Shown piece by piece: positions 1 to 8,749 of a DNA stretch of 64,000 nucleotides. The notes under the pieces were generated by a model. The model was not told where the DNA came from. It did no database searches and saw only the letters and a list, made by a program, of their open reading frames with translations. The stretch spans positions 186,001 to 250,000 of the forward strand of contig NZ_VZOV01000002.1 in the NCBI RefSeq assembly GCF_008801915.1, given 5' to 3'. The translations under genes and the position numbers were made by a program. The DNA is from Cupriavidus gilardii (GTDB taxonomy: Bacteria; Pseudomonadota; Gammaproteobacteria; Burkholderiales; Burkholderiaceae). How positions within the stretch are numbered: position 1 is the stretch's first letter; each line of letters begins with the position of its first letter.

Positions 1-714
1 AAGTTTGTCCCCGCCGCCGAAGTCGCCGTCTACAGCGTTCGACCAGCAGCAATCCTGAGCACCATCGCCGATCTCCTGGGTATCGCGCAGGCTCTGCGAA
101 AAGGGATCGATGCGCCGCTGCTGGACGATGCCCTCTGGCATTTGGGGAAGGCACGAATCGGCCCCGCGCTGACAGACGTCTGGCTCGTTCGCGGCTTGGC
201 GCACTCCGTCGAAGAGGTATTTCGCCACTTCAGCCAGACAAGTCTTCCTGACCAGGGTCTGATCTTGTCGTCTGGCGGTGTATTGCCGCAGTTTGTGCGC
301 CCACCTCGCAGTTACCGATTCGCATCGCTACGAGCTGCAATCGTCGACTACGTCGCCACGCCGTGCATCGACATGGATCTCCTGCATCGCATCCTGGCCG
401 CTTCGCCCGATGGCGCGATCCGCCCCGTGTTGCCGGTGCACTTCGACGAGTACACCAACACGCTGACCATCCGCACCAAGACCAAGCCCTGGACGATCAA
501 AGGAGAGCGTCAGGCTGCGGCAGTCCGCTACATGTTCGAACAGGCCATCAACGACAGGTGGATTCTGTCAGCCGCTGAAATTCTCGACGCAGCCTATGCA
601 GATAAGAAGACGGCGCGCAGCCAGCGCATGCAGAACCTGTTTAGCGGCAACACGGAGTGGGAGGACTACATCGACAACCCTGAGAAGGGAAAGTATGGCT
701 TCCGCCGAGATTGA
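1..714 (+). CDS. Hypothetical protein, 5' end outside window
   Basis: The reading frame is open from the first base, so the gene starts upstream of the window; 237 codons are visible. I do not recognise the family. The product looks soluble, with no membrane segment, and the visible C-terminal half is mixed alpha/beta with many charged residues. It ends in YGFRRD and is followed within 30 bp by a strong intrinsic terminator, so it is the last gene of its transcript. It precedes a phage-type recombination block, which suggests a mobile-element gene, but nothing in it shows a function. Confidence 0.6.
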   Translation, partial: KFVPAAEVAVYSVRPAAILSTIADLLGIAQALRKGIDAPLLDDALWHLGKARIGPALTDVWLVRGLAHSVEEVFRHFSQTSLPDQGLILSSGGVLPQFVRPPRSYRFASLRAAIVDYVATPCIDMDLLHRILAASPDGAIRPVLPVHFDEYTNTLTIRTKTKPWTIKGERQAAAVRYMFEQAINDRWILSAAEILDAAYADKKTARSQRMQNLFSGNTEWEDYIDNPEKGKYGFRRD

Positions 715-742
715 CCGGCCACCAGTTGGCAGCAGCACGCAC

Positions 743-764
743 AACCGCCTTCGGGCGGTTTTTT
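743..764 (+). terminator. Intrinsic terminator after the first gene
   Basis: A perfect 7-bp stem (AACCGCC / GGCGGTT) closes a TTCG tetraloop and runs straight into six T residues, a classical Rho-independent terminator. It separates the upstream gene from the HTH gene that opens the next operon. Confidence 0.9.
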
Positions 765-896
765 GCTTTCTGGCCCCCGCTTTTCCCCGCAGAAGCTGCG
801 CCCGTACATCAGCCCGTACATGGCGGCGGCAGACGCCCGCACAGGCCGACTTCGAAACTGACCTCATGAATTCGCAACAACCAGAAGGAGTGCATC

Positions 897-1109
897 GTGA
901 GTGTCAAACATCTGAATCAAGGCCAACTGGCCGAACGCTGGGGAGTCAGCGAAGCCACGCTTGAGCGCTGGCGTTCCGAGGGAATCGGTCCGGTATTTCT
1001 GAAGCTGCAAGGTCGCGTCGCCTATCGCATCGAGGACATCGAAGCCTACGAGGCAGAGAGCCTGCGCAAGAGCACCTCTGAACGCGTCAATGCTGGAGGT
1101 GCGGCATGA
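897..1109 (+). CDS. Small AlpA/MerR-type helix-turn-helix protein
   Basis: This 70-residue protein is little more than one winged HTH of the excisionase/MerR type (QLAERWGVSEATLERWR, then GRVAYRIEDIEAYE). It would bind DNA as a small regulator or recombination directionality factor. Translation starts at GTG; the start is fixed by GAAGGAG 7 nt upstream. The stop overlaps the next gene (ATGA), so it leads the replication operon. A close relative of identical length is encoded at 58370-58582 on the other strand; by hand alignment about 43 of 70 residues match. Confidence 0.85.
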   Translation: MSVKHLNQGQLAERWGVSEATLERWRSEGIGPVFLKLQGRVAYRIEDIEAYEAESLRKSTSERVNAGGAA

Positions 1110-1576
1110 ACCGTATCTCTCCCGATCAGGCATTGGCCACCCCAGCCGGTGAACTGGCTGAGCTTGCCAGCGAATCGCTGTTCCAGCTCAAAAACGACGC
1201 GACTGATCTTCTTTCCATGGCCAAGGCGATCGTCGAGCACGTCGATCGCGCACTGGACCTCAAGTACGCCGGCCGCGCTCACCAGCTGCGCCTGGCAGCC
1301 GGCAAAGACACCGGCGTCGTCCATTTCGACGACGGCCATGTCCGCATCACCGCCGATCTGCCCAAGAAAGTCGACTGGGACCAGAAGCGGCTCGCCGAGA
1401 TCACCCGGCGCATCGCCGCCAACGGTGACGACCCGTCCGAGTACGTGGAGATCAGCTATCGGATCTCGGAAACCAAGTTCAACGCGTGGCCCGAGTCGCT
1501 CAAGAGCGCCTTCGCTCCGGCACGCACCCTCAAGACCGGCAAGCCGGGCTTTCGTCTCGCTCTGCTTCAGGAGTAA
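1106..1576 (+). CDS. Hypothetical phage protein
   Basis: A 156-residue soluble protein of unknown function. The N-terminal part (about residues 15-60) is helical, and the C-terminal half is a compact charged domain with alternating strands. It overlaps the HTH gene by 4 nt and lies just upstream of the Sak4-like operon, so it is probably made early with the recombination proteins. Proteins of this type are common in siphovirus replication modules, but I know no assigned function. Confidence 0.75.
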   Translation: MNRISPDQALATPAGELAELASESLFQLKNDATDLLSMAKAIVEHVDRALDLKYAGRAHQLRLAAGKDTGVVHFDDGHVRITADLPKKVDWDQKRLAEITRRIAANGDDPSEYVEISYRISETKFNAWPESLKSAFAPARTLKTGKPGFRLALLQE

Positions 1577-1581
1577 TCGCC

Positions 1582-1896
1582 ATGAAAACCAAACCTACGC
1601 TGCTCGAACTGCTGCGCAAGCAGCCGGAAATGTATCTCCGTGATCTGCCGGAAAACATCCGCATCCCGGCACTGGACGGCAATCGCCCCGACGAAGTCGT
1701 GCGTCGCATCGAAGACGCCACCATTGATGACTTGGCATTCGCGATCCAGGGCATGGAGTCGGAATCCCGTCTGATCCATCGCCGTCTGAGCGGTCTGCGC
1801 GACCTGTACGAAATGGCCCGCAAGCGCGGCGCACTCGGCGTGACCACCGTCGCTGACGCGTTCGCCAGCATCAGCGCCGAGGAGGCCGGCAAATGA
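1582..1896 (+). CDS. Hypothetical small helical protein
   Basis: A 104-residue, mostly helical protein with no recognised motif. I chose the ATG preceded by CAGGAG rather than longer in-frame starts inside the previous gene. The 3' end overlaps the next gene by 4 nt (ATGA), so it is translationally coupled to the Sak4-like ATPase. It could be a small partner of the recombination complex, but only its position suggests this. Confidence 0.75.
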   Translation: MKTKPTLLELLRKQPEMYLRDLPENIRIPALDGNRPDEVVRRIEDATIDDLAFAIQGMESESRLIHRRLSGLRDLYEMARKRGALGVTTVADAFASISAEEAGK

Positions 1897-2780
1897 GCCT
1901 CCCCATCATTACTGCAGACCAGCGCCTGGCCGAGCGCCGTGGCGTGAAGGGTGTGCTCGTCGGCAAGAGCGGCATCGGCAAGACGTCACAGCTCTGGACG
2001 CTGAAACCCACGGCCACGCTGTTCTTCGATCTCGAGGCTGGGGACTTGGCCGTCGAGGGCTGGGCGGGCGACACGATCCGTCCACGCACCTGGCAGGAGT
2101 GTCGTGACTTCGCGGTGTACATAGGCGGACCGAACCCAGCGCTGCGCGACGACCAGCCGTTCAGCCAGGCCCACTTCGATGCTGTGTGTGCGCGCTTCGG
2201 CGATCCAGCCGTGCTGGACAAGTACGACACCGTGTTCGTCGACTCCATCACCGTGGCCGGACGCCTGTGCCTGCAATGGTGCAAAGGCCAGCCGCAGGCC
2301 TACTCCGAGAAGACCGGCAAACCCGACAGTCGGGGTGCGTATGGGCTGATGGGCCAGGAAATGATCGCCTGGCTGACCCACCTGCAGCACACGCGCGGCA
2401 AGAACGTCTGGTTCGTCGGCATCCTCGACGAGCGCCTCGACGATTTCAATCGCCGGGTGTTCTCGCTGCAGATCGACGGCTCCAAGACCGGCCTGGAACT
2501 GCCCGGCATCGTCGATGAGGTAGTCACCCTGGCCGAGCTGAAGGCCGATGACGGCGCCAGCTACCGCGCATTCGTCTGCCACACGCTGAACGCATGGGGA
2601 TACCCCGCCAAGGACCGCTCCGGGCGGCTCGATCCGATCGAAGAACCGCATCTCGGTCGGTTGATGGAAAAGATCGCCGGCCCTGCCAGGCCCGCCGCCG
2701 AGCGACTCGACTTCGCGCGCCCCGTGCCATCTGCCGCGCCTGTCCCTAACACCGAATCCACTTCCACTCAGGAGTCCTAA
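1893..2780 (+). CDS. Sak4-like RecA-fold ATPase (phage recombinase)
   Basis: A 295-residue AAA_24/RecA-core ATPase. A Walker A motif (GKSGIGKTS) lies near residue 25, and a Walker B-like segment (DTVFVDSI) follows near residue 115. Short RecA-core proteins like this include the phage Sak4 single-strand annealing recombinases, which work with a phage SSB. The next gene encodes an SSB-like protein with 2 nt between the two, matching that pairing. The C-terminal tail, after about residue 265, is proline/alanine-rich and probably disordered. A packaging or DnaB-type ATPase is less likely given its size and position. Confidence 0.8.
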   Translation: MSLPIITADQRLAERRGVKGVLVGKSGIGKTSQLWTLKPTATLFFDLEAGDLAVEGWAGDTIRPRTWQECRDFAVYIGGPNPALRDDQPFSQAHFDAVCARFGDPAVLDKYDTVFVDSITVAGRLCLQWCKGQPQAYSEKTGKPDSRGAYGLMGQEMIAWLTHLQHTRGKNVWFVGILDERLDDFNRRVFSLQIDGSKTGLELPGIVDEVVTLAELKADDGASYRAFVCHTLNAWGYPAKDRSGRLDPIEEPHLGRLMEKIAGPARPAAERLDFARPVPSAAPVPNTESTSTQES

Positions 2781-2782
2781 TC

Positions 2783-3385
2783 ATGACCTATTTCGATTTC
2801 AATTCCGCTTCCGAACAGACCTCTTTCGACCTGATCCCGAAGGGCACGCTGGTGCGTGTCCGCATGACCATCAAGCCGGGTGGCTTCGATGATCCGTCGC
2901 AAGGCTGGACCGGCGGCTACGCCACTCGCAACGACAACACCGGCTCGGTGTACCTGAACTGCGAGTTCGTTGTGATGGAGGGCGAGTTCGCCCGTCGCAA
3001 GATGTGGTCTCTGATCGGCCTGCACAGCCCGAAGGGCCCTGAGTGGGCGAACATGGGCCGCACCTTCGTCAAGGCGATCCTGAACTCCGCGCGCGGCGTT
3101 CATCCTGGCGACAACAGTCCTGCCGCGCAGAACGCGCGCCGCATCAGCGGGTTTGCCGACCTCGACGGCATCGAGTTTCTCGGCAAGGTCGACTGGGACA
3201 AAGACCAGAACGGCCAGGACAAGAGCGTTATCAAGGCCGCGATCACGCCCGACCACAAGGACTACGCCGCCCTCATGGGCGGGGCCGCAAAGCCTGCGGT
3301 GTCAGGGGCCGCCAACGGGTCGAACGCGTATGCCCAGGCTACGGGACGTGCCTCCGTGCCGGGTCGCCCGAGCTGGGCACAGTAA
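2783..3385 (+). CDS. SSB-like / DUF669-type protein, Sak4 partner
   Basis: A 200-residue protein with a beta-rich core (about residues 15-150). It contains the DF(N)..SEQ start and the VYLNCEFVV and GFADLDGIEFLGKV segments typical of phage DUF669/SSB-like proteins. A glycine/alanine-rich tail ends in RPSWAQ, like the flexible tail of single-strand binding proteins. It sits directly behind the Sak4-like ATPase, so binding single-stranded DNA during recombination and replication is the likely role. Assignment is by architecture and context. Confidence 0.7.
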   Translation: MTYFDFNSASEQTSFDLIPKGTLVRVRMTIKPGGFDDPSQGWTGGYATRNDNTGSVYLNCEFVVMEGEFARRKMWSLIGLHSPKGPEWANMGRTFVKAILNSARGVHPGDNSPAAQNARRISGFADLDGIEFLGKVDWDKDQNGQDKSVIKAAITPDHKDYAALMGGAAKPAVSGAANGSNAYAQATGRASVPGRPSWAQ

Positions 3386-3398
3386 GGGGGACGCCGCC

Positions 3399-5075
3399 AT
3401 GATGCTTCGCCCCCGCCAAGCCCTGTTGGTCGAGCGCTCCCTGGCGGCTCTCGCCCAACACGGCAACACGCTGTCTGTTGGCCCCACCGGGTCGGGCAAG
3501 ACCATCATGCTGTCGGCGGTGGCCGGCAGCCTGTTGGCCGAGCCAGATGCCAAAGCCTGCATCCTCGCCCACCGCGACGAACTGACTGGCCAGAACCTGA
3601 CCAAATTCGCTCGGGTGAATCCGGGCATCAGCACCTCCGTGTTTGATGCCAAGGACAAATCCTGGTCAGGGCGCGCCACGTTCGCGATGGTGCAAACGCT
3701 GTCGCGTGACAACCATCTCGCCGCGATACCAGCGCTCGATCTGCTGGTGATCGATGAGGCACACCATGCGGCATCGGCGTCTTACCGTCGTGTGATCGAT
3801 CGGGTGCTGGACAAGAGCCCGAACGCTCAGATCTTCGGCGTCACCGCGACACCTGCCCGCAGCGATGGCAAGGGACTGCGGGAGGTTTTCAGCAACGTCG
3901 CGGACCAAATCACGCTGGGCGAGTTGATTGCCTCCGGCCACCTCGTGCCACCCCGCACCTTTGTCATCGATGTCGGCGCCCAGGAACAACTGACGCGAGT
4001 TCGTCGCACGGCCACCGACTTCGACATGACGGAAGTCGAGGCCATTCTGAACAAGACGCCCATCACCGATGCCGTGATCCGTCATTGGCGCGAGAAGGCC
4101 GGCGACCGCAAGACGATCGTGTTCTGCTCGACCGTTGCCCATGCCGAGTGCGTGCGCCAGGCATTTCACGACGCCGGGGTGCCTACCGTGATCGTGCACG
4201 GCGAGCTGTCCGATGCGGAGCGCAAGGCGCGCCTTGCAGAGTACGAGTCCGGCGCCGCACAGGTGGTCGTCAATGTGGCCGTGCTCACGGAGGGCTACGA
4301 CTTCACGCCTACGTCGTGTGTTGTTCTGCTGCGACCCAGCTCGCACAAGTCGACGCTGACCCAGATGATCGGGCGCGGCCTGCGCACCATCGATCCTACC
4401 GAGCATCCCGGCGTCATCAAGACCGACTGCGTGGTCCTGGACTTCGGCACCGCGACCTTGATGCACGGTTCATTGGAACAGGACGTCAACCTCGACGGAC
4501 ACCAGCATCACGGCGAAGCGCCCACCAAGGACTGCCCGTCTTGTGAAGCCACCGTCCCGCTCGGTTGCCGCGAATGCCCGCTGTGCGGCTTCGTCTGGGA
4601 GAACGAGACCACCGAGGAAGGAGATGCGCTGGCCGATTTCGTGATGACCGAGATCGATCTGCTCAAGCGCTCCAACTTCCGCTGGTGCGACCTGTTCGGC
4701 TGCGACGACGCGCTGATGGCGACCGGCTTCAACGCATGGGGTGGCGTGTTCTTCCTGAATGGACGCTGGCACGCCGTGGGCGGTGGCAAGGATCTGCAGC
4801 CACGCTTGCTGGCCGTCGGCGACCGCACCGTCTGCATGGCCAAGGCCGATGACTGGCTGAACGACCGCGAGTCGGCGGATTCCGCGCACAAGACCCGGCG
4901 CTGGCTGAACGAGCCGCCTACGCCCAAGCAACTGCAGTATCTGCCGCAGGCGCTGCGCGCCGACTTTGGCATGACACGTTATCAAGCCTCGGCGCTGCTG
5001 TCCTTCCAGTTCAACAAGTCGTCGATTCAGCGCCTCGTGGTGGCTGCCAACGATGCCCACCGGGAGGCCGCGTGA
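3399..5075 (+). CDS. DEAD/DEAH-box superfamily II helicase
   Basis: A 558-residue SF2 helicase. Motif I is GPTGSGKT near residue 28, motif II is DEAHH near residue 118, motif III is TATPARSDG and motif VI is QMIGRGLRT. A zinc-ribbon-like cluster (CPSCEA ... CRECPLC) follows near residues 370-390, then a C-terminal extension of unknown fold. The start is the ATG 7 nt after AAGGGGG; longer in-frame starts lie inside the SSB-like gene. It would unwind or remodel DNA during phage replication or recombination. The last 4 nt overlap the next gene. Confidence 0.9.
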   Translation: MMLRPRQALLVERSLAALAQHGNTLSVGPTGSGKTIMLSAVAGSLLAEPDAKACILAHRDELTGQNLTKFARVNPGISTSVFDAKDKSWSGRATFAMVQTLSRDNHLAAIPALDLLVIDEAHHAASASYRRVIDRVLDKSPNAQIFGVTATPARSDGKGLREVFSNVADQITLGELIASGHLVPPRTFVIDVGAQEQLTRVRRTATDFDMTEVEAILNKTPITDAVIRHWREKAGDRKTIVFCSTVAHAECVRQAFHDAGVPTVIVHGELSDAERKARLAEYESGAAQVVVNVAVLTEGYDFTPTSCVVLLRPSSHKSTLTQMIGRGLRTIDPTEHPGVIKTDCVVLDFGTATLMHGSLEQDVNLDGHQHHGEAPTKDCPSCEATVPLGCRECPLCGFVWENETTEEGDALADFVMTEIDLLKRSNFRWCDLFGCDDALMATGFNAWGGVFFLNGRWHAVGGGKDLQPRLLAVGDRTVCMAKADDWLNDRESADSAHKTRRWLNEPPTPKQLQYLPQALRADFGMTRYQASALLSFQFNKSSIQRLVVAANDAHREAA

Positions 5076-5494
5076 AATGTGCAGTCTGCTTCCGCAAAGC
5101 CAAGGGCTTCGGCTACTTCAATCCACGCCTGCCGCGCAGCGATCCACGCCGTTACTCGGACCGATGGGTGTTCTGCTCCATGCGCTGCCAGAACGCATTT
5201 TCACGACTCATGGTAAAGACCGGAGGTCACATGATCGACCCGAGTGACATGGAGCTGGCTGCTATGGCGTCCTGCCTGGCGCCGCTTGGAGAGTACGTCG
5301 GCGCCATCGGCATGCAGCGCCCGCTGGCGGACTACAGCAAAGACGAAGTGCTGATGCTGATCGACGTCGTGGTGACCGCCTACCAGGAACACATGCTCGT
5401 CGAGCACGCGCGGATGGCGGAGAAGGACCGCGCTTTTCTTGAGGAGCGACTCGCCCGCCAAGGCAAATCGGTTTCGACGGGGGTGCCGTTCTGA
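5072..5494 (+). CDS. Hypothetical protein with N-terminal zinc finger
   Basis: A 140-residue protein. The first 45 residues hold two cysteine pairs (CAVC near residue 3 and CSMRC near residue 35) that would form one zinc site; the rest is a helical domain. It resembles small phage proteins annotated as DUF6511. The GTG start overlaps the helicase stop and the gene ends in a TGATG overlap with the nuclease gene, so it is tightly coupled to both. A helicase or nuclease accessory role is possible but inferred from position only. Confidence 0.7.
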   Translation: MKCAVCFRKAKGFGYFNPRLPRSDPRRYSDRWVFCSMRCQNAFSRLMVKTGGHMIDPSDMELAAMASCLAPLGEYVGAIGMQRPLADYSKDEVLMLIDVVVTAYQEHMLVEHARMAEKDRAFLEERLARQGKSVSTGVPF

Positions 5495-6249
5495 TGCTGG
5501 ACTTCAATCACCGCCCCAAGATCCACGAGCAGATCGGCGCGCTCATCGATACCGCGCTGAGCGCCGAACGTGACACCCAACCCCGGCGCAACTATCTCGG
5601 CGCGTCGCGGTTGGGCGTTGCCTGCGAGAGGGCGCTGCAATACGAGTATCTGCAGACACCGGTCGATCCTGGCCGGGACATGCCAGGTCGCGTTCTGCGC
5701 GTCTTCGAGGTGGGCCATGTCCTCGAAGAATTGGCCATCCGCTGGCTGCGCATGGCCGGATTCGATCTGTACACGCAAAAGGCCAGTGGCGGTCAGTTCG
5801 GCTTTTCCGTCGCAGGCGGCCGCATCCAAGGCCACGTCGATGGTGTGCTGAACGGCGGTCCCGCAGCGCTAGGAATGAGCTATCCGGCCCTGTGGGAGTG
5901 CAAGACCATGAACGACAAATCCTGGCGGGACACGGTCAAGCACGGCGTCAGCAAATCCAAACCGGTTTATGCCGCGCAGATGGCCATCTATCAGGCCTAC
6001 ATGGAGGCCAGCGTTCCGGGCATCTCTGCGAACCCGGCGTTGTTCACCGCCATCAACAAGGACTCCGAAGAGATCTGGTTCGAGCTGGTGCCGTTCGACG
6101 GCGGCCTGGCGCAGCGTATGTCCGATCGCGCGGTTCGGGTCATCACGGCAACGGACAGCCAGGAACTCCTGCCGCGCCATGCGACCACGCCAACGCATGT
6201 CGAGTGCAAGTTCTGCCCCTGGCAGGACCGCTGTTGGAGTTCGACATGA
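5494..6249 (+). CDS. Cas4-like Fe-S PD-(D/E)XK nuclease
   Basis: A 251-residue nuclease of the RecB/Cas4 family. The visible motifs are RLGVACERALQ near residue 40, GHVDGVL near residue 110 (catalytic Asp) and LWECKTMN near residue 133 (the E-x-K). A C-terminal CKFCPWQDRCW supplies three cysteines which, with the N-terminal CERA cysteine, would hold a 4Fe-4S cluster as in Cas4 and AddB. In phages such enzymes process DNA ends for recombination. No CRISPR array or Cas1/Cas2 occurs nearby, so this is a phage recombination nuclease rather than a CRISPR gene. Confidence 0.85.
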   Translation: MLDFNHRPKIHEQIGALIDTALSAERDTQPRRNYLGASRLGVACERALQYEYLQTPVDPGRDMPGRVLRVFEVGHVLEELAIRWLRMAGFDLYTQKASGGQFGFSVAGGRIQGHVDGVLNGGPAALGMSYPALWECKTMNDKSWRDTVKHGVSKSKPVYAAQMAIYQAYMEASVPGISANPALFTAINKDSEEIWFELVPFDGGLAQRMSDRAVRVITATDSQELLPRHATTPTHVECKFCPWQDRCWSST

Positions 6250-8435
6250 TGGCCGACAACATCATCTGGCTCGACTTCAATGACGCGCCCGAGCAGCGCG
6301 ACGAACTGACCTCTGACACCGATGCCTTGCGCGCTGGCTTGCTGGATCGACTTGAGGCCGTCCTCCACTACCTGTTTCCGCAGGGGCGCATCCGGGGTGG
6401 CAAGTTCTACGTCGGTGATGTCGATGGCAACCCGGGTAAGAGTCTGGTGGTTGAGCTGGACGGACCACGGCGAGGCCTGTGGAAAGACTTCTCCACCGAC
6501 GAGGGCGGCGACATCATCGATCTGTGGGCGCGGTCGCAAGGTCGCTCCGCCCGGGCAGACTTCCCTCGCATCGCTGGTGAGATCCGGCAGTGGCTCGGTC
6601 TTGCACAACCGAACATCACGCCAATGCGCCGCGATGTTCGCAGCGTGCCGATGGATGAACTCGGCGCTTACACCGCCAAGTGGGACTATCTGTCACCCGA
6701 AGGCGAACTGATCGCCTGCGTCTACCGCTACGACCCACCGACGGGCAAGGAATATCGCCCCTGGGATGTCCGCGCCCGCATGTGGCGCGCCCCCGACCCC
6801 AGGCCGCTTTACAACCAACCGGCCATCGCGAAAGCGCGAGAGGTCGTCCTGGTCGAAGGCGAGAAGTGTGCGGCTGCGTTGATCGCCTCCGGCATTGCCG
6901 CCACCACCGCAATGAACGGCGCCAAGGCACCAGTCGACAAAACCGACTGGCGTCCATTAGCCGGGAAATCCGTGGTCATCTGGCCGGACCGGGATGCACC
7001 CGGTTGGGACTACGCCGAGAGCGCGGCTCGCGCTTGCGTGGTGGCGGGCAGCACATCCGTGGCCATCCTGGTGCCGCCCGCCGACAAGCCGGCCAAGTGG
7101 GATGCCGCAGACGCTGTCGAAGAAGGCTTCGACTGCGCGGCATTCATCGCCCAGGGTGACCGACGGATCGTAAAGGCTGCGGCTCCTTCTCTGCCTACCT
7201 TCACGCTCGGCGAACTGCTCGACGATAACTCACCGCTGCCACCCGATCTGATCTCTCCGCGCGTGCTGACGCCGGCTGGCATGTTGGTGTTCGGCGGTGC
7301 GCCCAAGGTCGGCAAGAGCGACTTCCTGCTGTCTTGGTTGGCGCACATGGCGGCTGGCGCTGTATTCCTCGGCATGCAGCCACCCCGTCCGCTGCGCGTG
7401 TTTTACCTGCAGGCCGAGGTCCAGTACCACTACCTGCGCGAGCGCGTGAAGGACGTGCGCCTGCCGTCCCATCGGCTCTTGGATGCCCGCGCCAACTTCG
7501 TGGCCACACCGCAGTTGCGGCTGGTGCTCGATGACGCAGGACTGGCACAGGTGATCCCGGCGATCGCGCAGGCTTTCGGCGGCGAGCCTCCCGACATCAT
7601 CGCCATCGATCCGATCCGCAATGTGTTCGACGGCGGCGACGCCGGCGGCGAGAACGATAACGGCGCCATGCTGTTCTTCCTGTCCCAGCGGGTGGAGCGC
7701 ATTCGCCAGGCGGTCAATCCCGACGCTGGGATCATTCTTGCGCACCACACCCGGAAACTGGGCAAGAAGCAGTTCGAGGAGGACCCGTTTCAGGCACTGG
7801 CCGGCGCGGGAAGTCTGCGCGGCTACTACTCGACCGGGATGTTGTTGTTCAGGCCCGACGAGACCAGAACGACCCGCCAGCTGATCTTCGAGCTGCGCAA
7901 TGGCGCGGGTATCCCGCAACGGCACGTCGACAAGATCAACGGCGAGTGGCGCGAGGTCGATGCCAACGAGCGGCTGGTGATGAAGGACTACGGCGAGCGC
8001 TTGGATGCCGAGCGCCGCCGCAAGCGCGACGCCATCCTTCAGATCTTGTTCGAGGAGGCCAGCAACGGGCGATGCTACACCGCCAATCAGTTCGCGGAGT
8101 CCTTCGAGGGCAAGGCAGGCCTGGGCGGCGAGCGCACCATCCGCGAACGCGTCTCCGCGCTCTCGACGCAGGGCTACATCAAATACTTCCGCAACGCTGC
8201 GGACTACGGTCTGCCGTCCAGCGGCCGCACCAAGTTCGGCTATCTCTGCGTCGAAGGCATGGTGCTGCGCATGCCTGCGGGCGATGTCGACACGGCCACC
8301 GGCGAGTTGCCGATGCGCGAGTACACGGTACTCCCGACCCATTACAAGTGCCCGCATTCCGGCGCCTCGATGCCTGTCGAGAACCCCGACGTGTGGGTCT
8401 ACCACGACGAATTGAACGACCCGGAGGCCTCATGA
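6246..8435 (+). CDS. TOPRIM primase fused to RepA-like helicase
   Basis: A 729-residue replication protein. The N-terminal part (about 1-150) resembles a primase accessory domain. A TOPRIM domain follows, with VVLVEGEKCAAAL near residue 203 and IWPDRDAPG near residue 245. A RepA/AAA_25 ATPase domain follows, with Walker A GGAPKVGKSD near residue 353, Walker B-like IIAIDPIR and a DAGIILAHHTRK segment. The last 150 residues form a winged-helix-like tail. It would prime and unwind DNA at the phage origin. The ATG overlaps the nuclease stop and is chosen over longer starts inside that gene. Confidence 0.88.
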   Translation: MMADNIIWLDFNDAPEQRDELTSDTDALRAGLLDRLEAVLHYLFPQGRIRGGKFYVGDVDGNPGKSLVVELDGPRRGLWKDFSTDEGGDIIDLWARSQGRSARADFPRIAGEIRQWLGLAQPNITPMRRDVRSVPMDELGAYTAKWDYLSPEGELIACVYRYDPPTGKEYRPWDVRARMWRAPDPRPLYNQPAIAKAREVVLVEGEKCAAALIASGIAATTAMNGAKAPVDKTDWRPLAGKSVVIWPDRDAPGWDYAESAARACVVAGSTSVAILVPPADKPAKWDAADAVEEGFDCAAFIAQGDRRIVKAAAPSLPTFTLGELLDDNSPLPPDLISPRVLTPAGMLVFGGAPKVGKSDFLLSWLAHMAAGAVFLGMQPPRPLRVFYLQAEVQYHYLRERVKDVRLPSHRLLDARANFVATPQLRLVLDDAGLAQVIPAIAQAFGGEPPDIIAIDPIRNVFDGGDAGGENDNGAMLFFLSQRVERIRQAVNPDAGIILAHHTRKLGKKQFEEDPFQALAGAGSLRGYYSTGMLLFRPDETRTTRQLIFELRNGAGIPQRHVDKINGEWREVDANERLVMKDYGERLDAERRRKRDAILQILFEEASNGRCYTANQFAESFEGKAGLGGERTIRERVSALSTQGYIKYFRNAADYGLPSSGRTKFGYLCVEGMVLRMPAGDVDTATGELPMREYTVLPTHYKCPHSGASMPVENPDVWVYHDELNDPEAS

Positions 8436-8450
8436 ACATTGCCCAATCGG

Positions 8451-8647
8451 CAGTTGGCAGCAGCGTTGCCAACTGCACTCACGTCCTTGCCAACTACACG
8501 CAGTTGGCAAACCCCTGCCAACTGGAATCCCTGGCAAATCAAGGCGCTGCCGGAATTACCCCGCAGTTGGCAGTTGGCAACGCTGCCAACTTGCCAACTG
8601 GCGCAAACCCGCGTGGTTGCTGGACTTTCTCGCGTTCTCCAGTTGGC
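8451..8647 (+). repeat. Iteron-like array of TTGGCA repeats (candidate origin)
   Basis: About ten copies of CAGTTGGCA or its complement occur in 200 bp, in both orientations. Examples are 8451-8459, 8465-8473, 8487-8494, 8501-8510, 8516-8523, 8564-8572, 8571-8580, 8584-8590, 8591-8599 and 8640-8647. They lie directly after the primase-helicase gene and before a hairpin. Dense repeats next to an initiator gene are typical of replication origins. The same strand is open in frame with the RuvC-like gene from an ATG at 8432, so a longer gene encoding the repeats cannot be excluded. A lone 14-nt match occurs at 723-736. Confidence 0.75.
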
Positions 8648-8664
8648 GAAAACTCCCCTTCCTA

Positions 8665-8706
8665 CTACGTAGGAGAGGGACCCGAAGGTCCCTCCACCCT
8701 ACGTAG
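8665..8706 (+). other. Long hairpin beside the repeat array
   Basis: A near-perfect hairpin has outer arms CTACGTAGG / CCTACGTAG and inner arms AGGGACC / GGTCCCT with a CGAA loop, separated by a small internal loop. There is no T-run after it, so it is not a simple intrinsic terminator. Its position next to the repeat array fits a structural part of a replication origin or a primosome/initiator site. Confidence 0.7.
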
Positions 8707-8749
8707 GGGGCTTGCCGGCCACCCCGGATCAGATCATCGGCGGCCATCC

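Noticed and set aside
5494..6249. CRISPR-Cas locus because of the Cas4-like nuclease
   Set aside because: No repeats with regular spacers and no Cas1, Cas2 or effector genes are nearby; the neighbours are phage replication genes.
8451..8647. CRISPR array from the dense repeats after the primase gene
   Set aside because: Units are 6-9 bp, in both orientations and irregularly spaced, unlike CRISPR repeats; origin iterons fit better.
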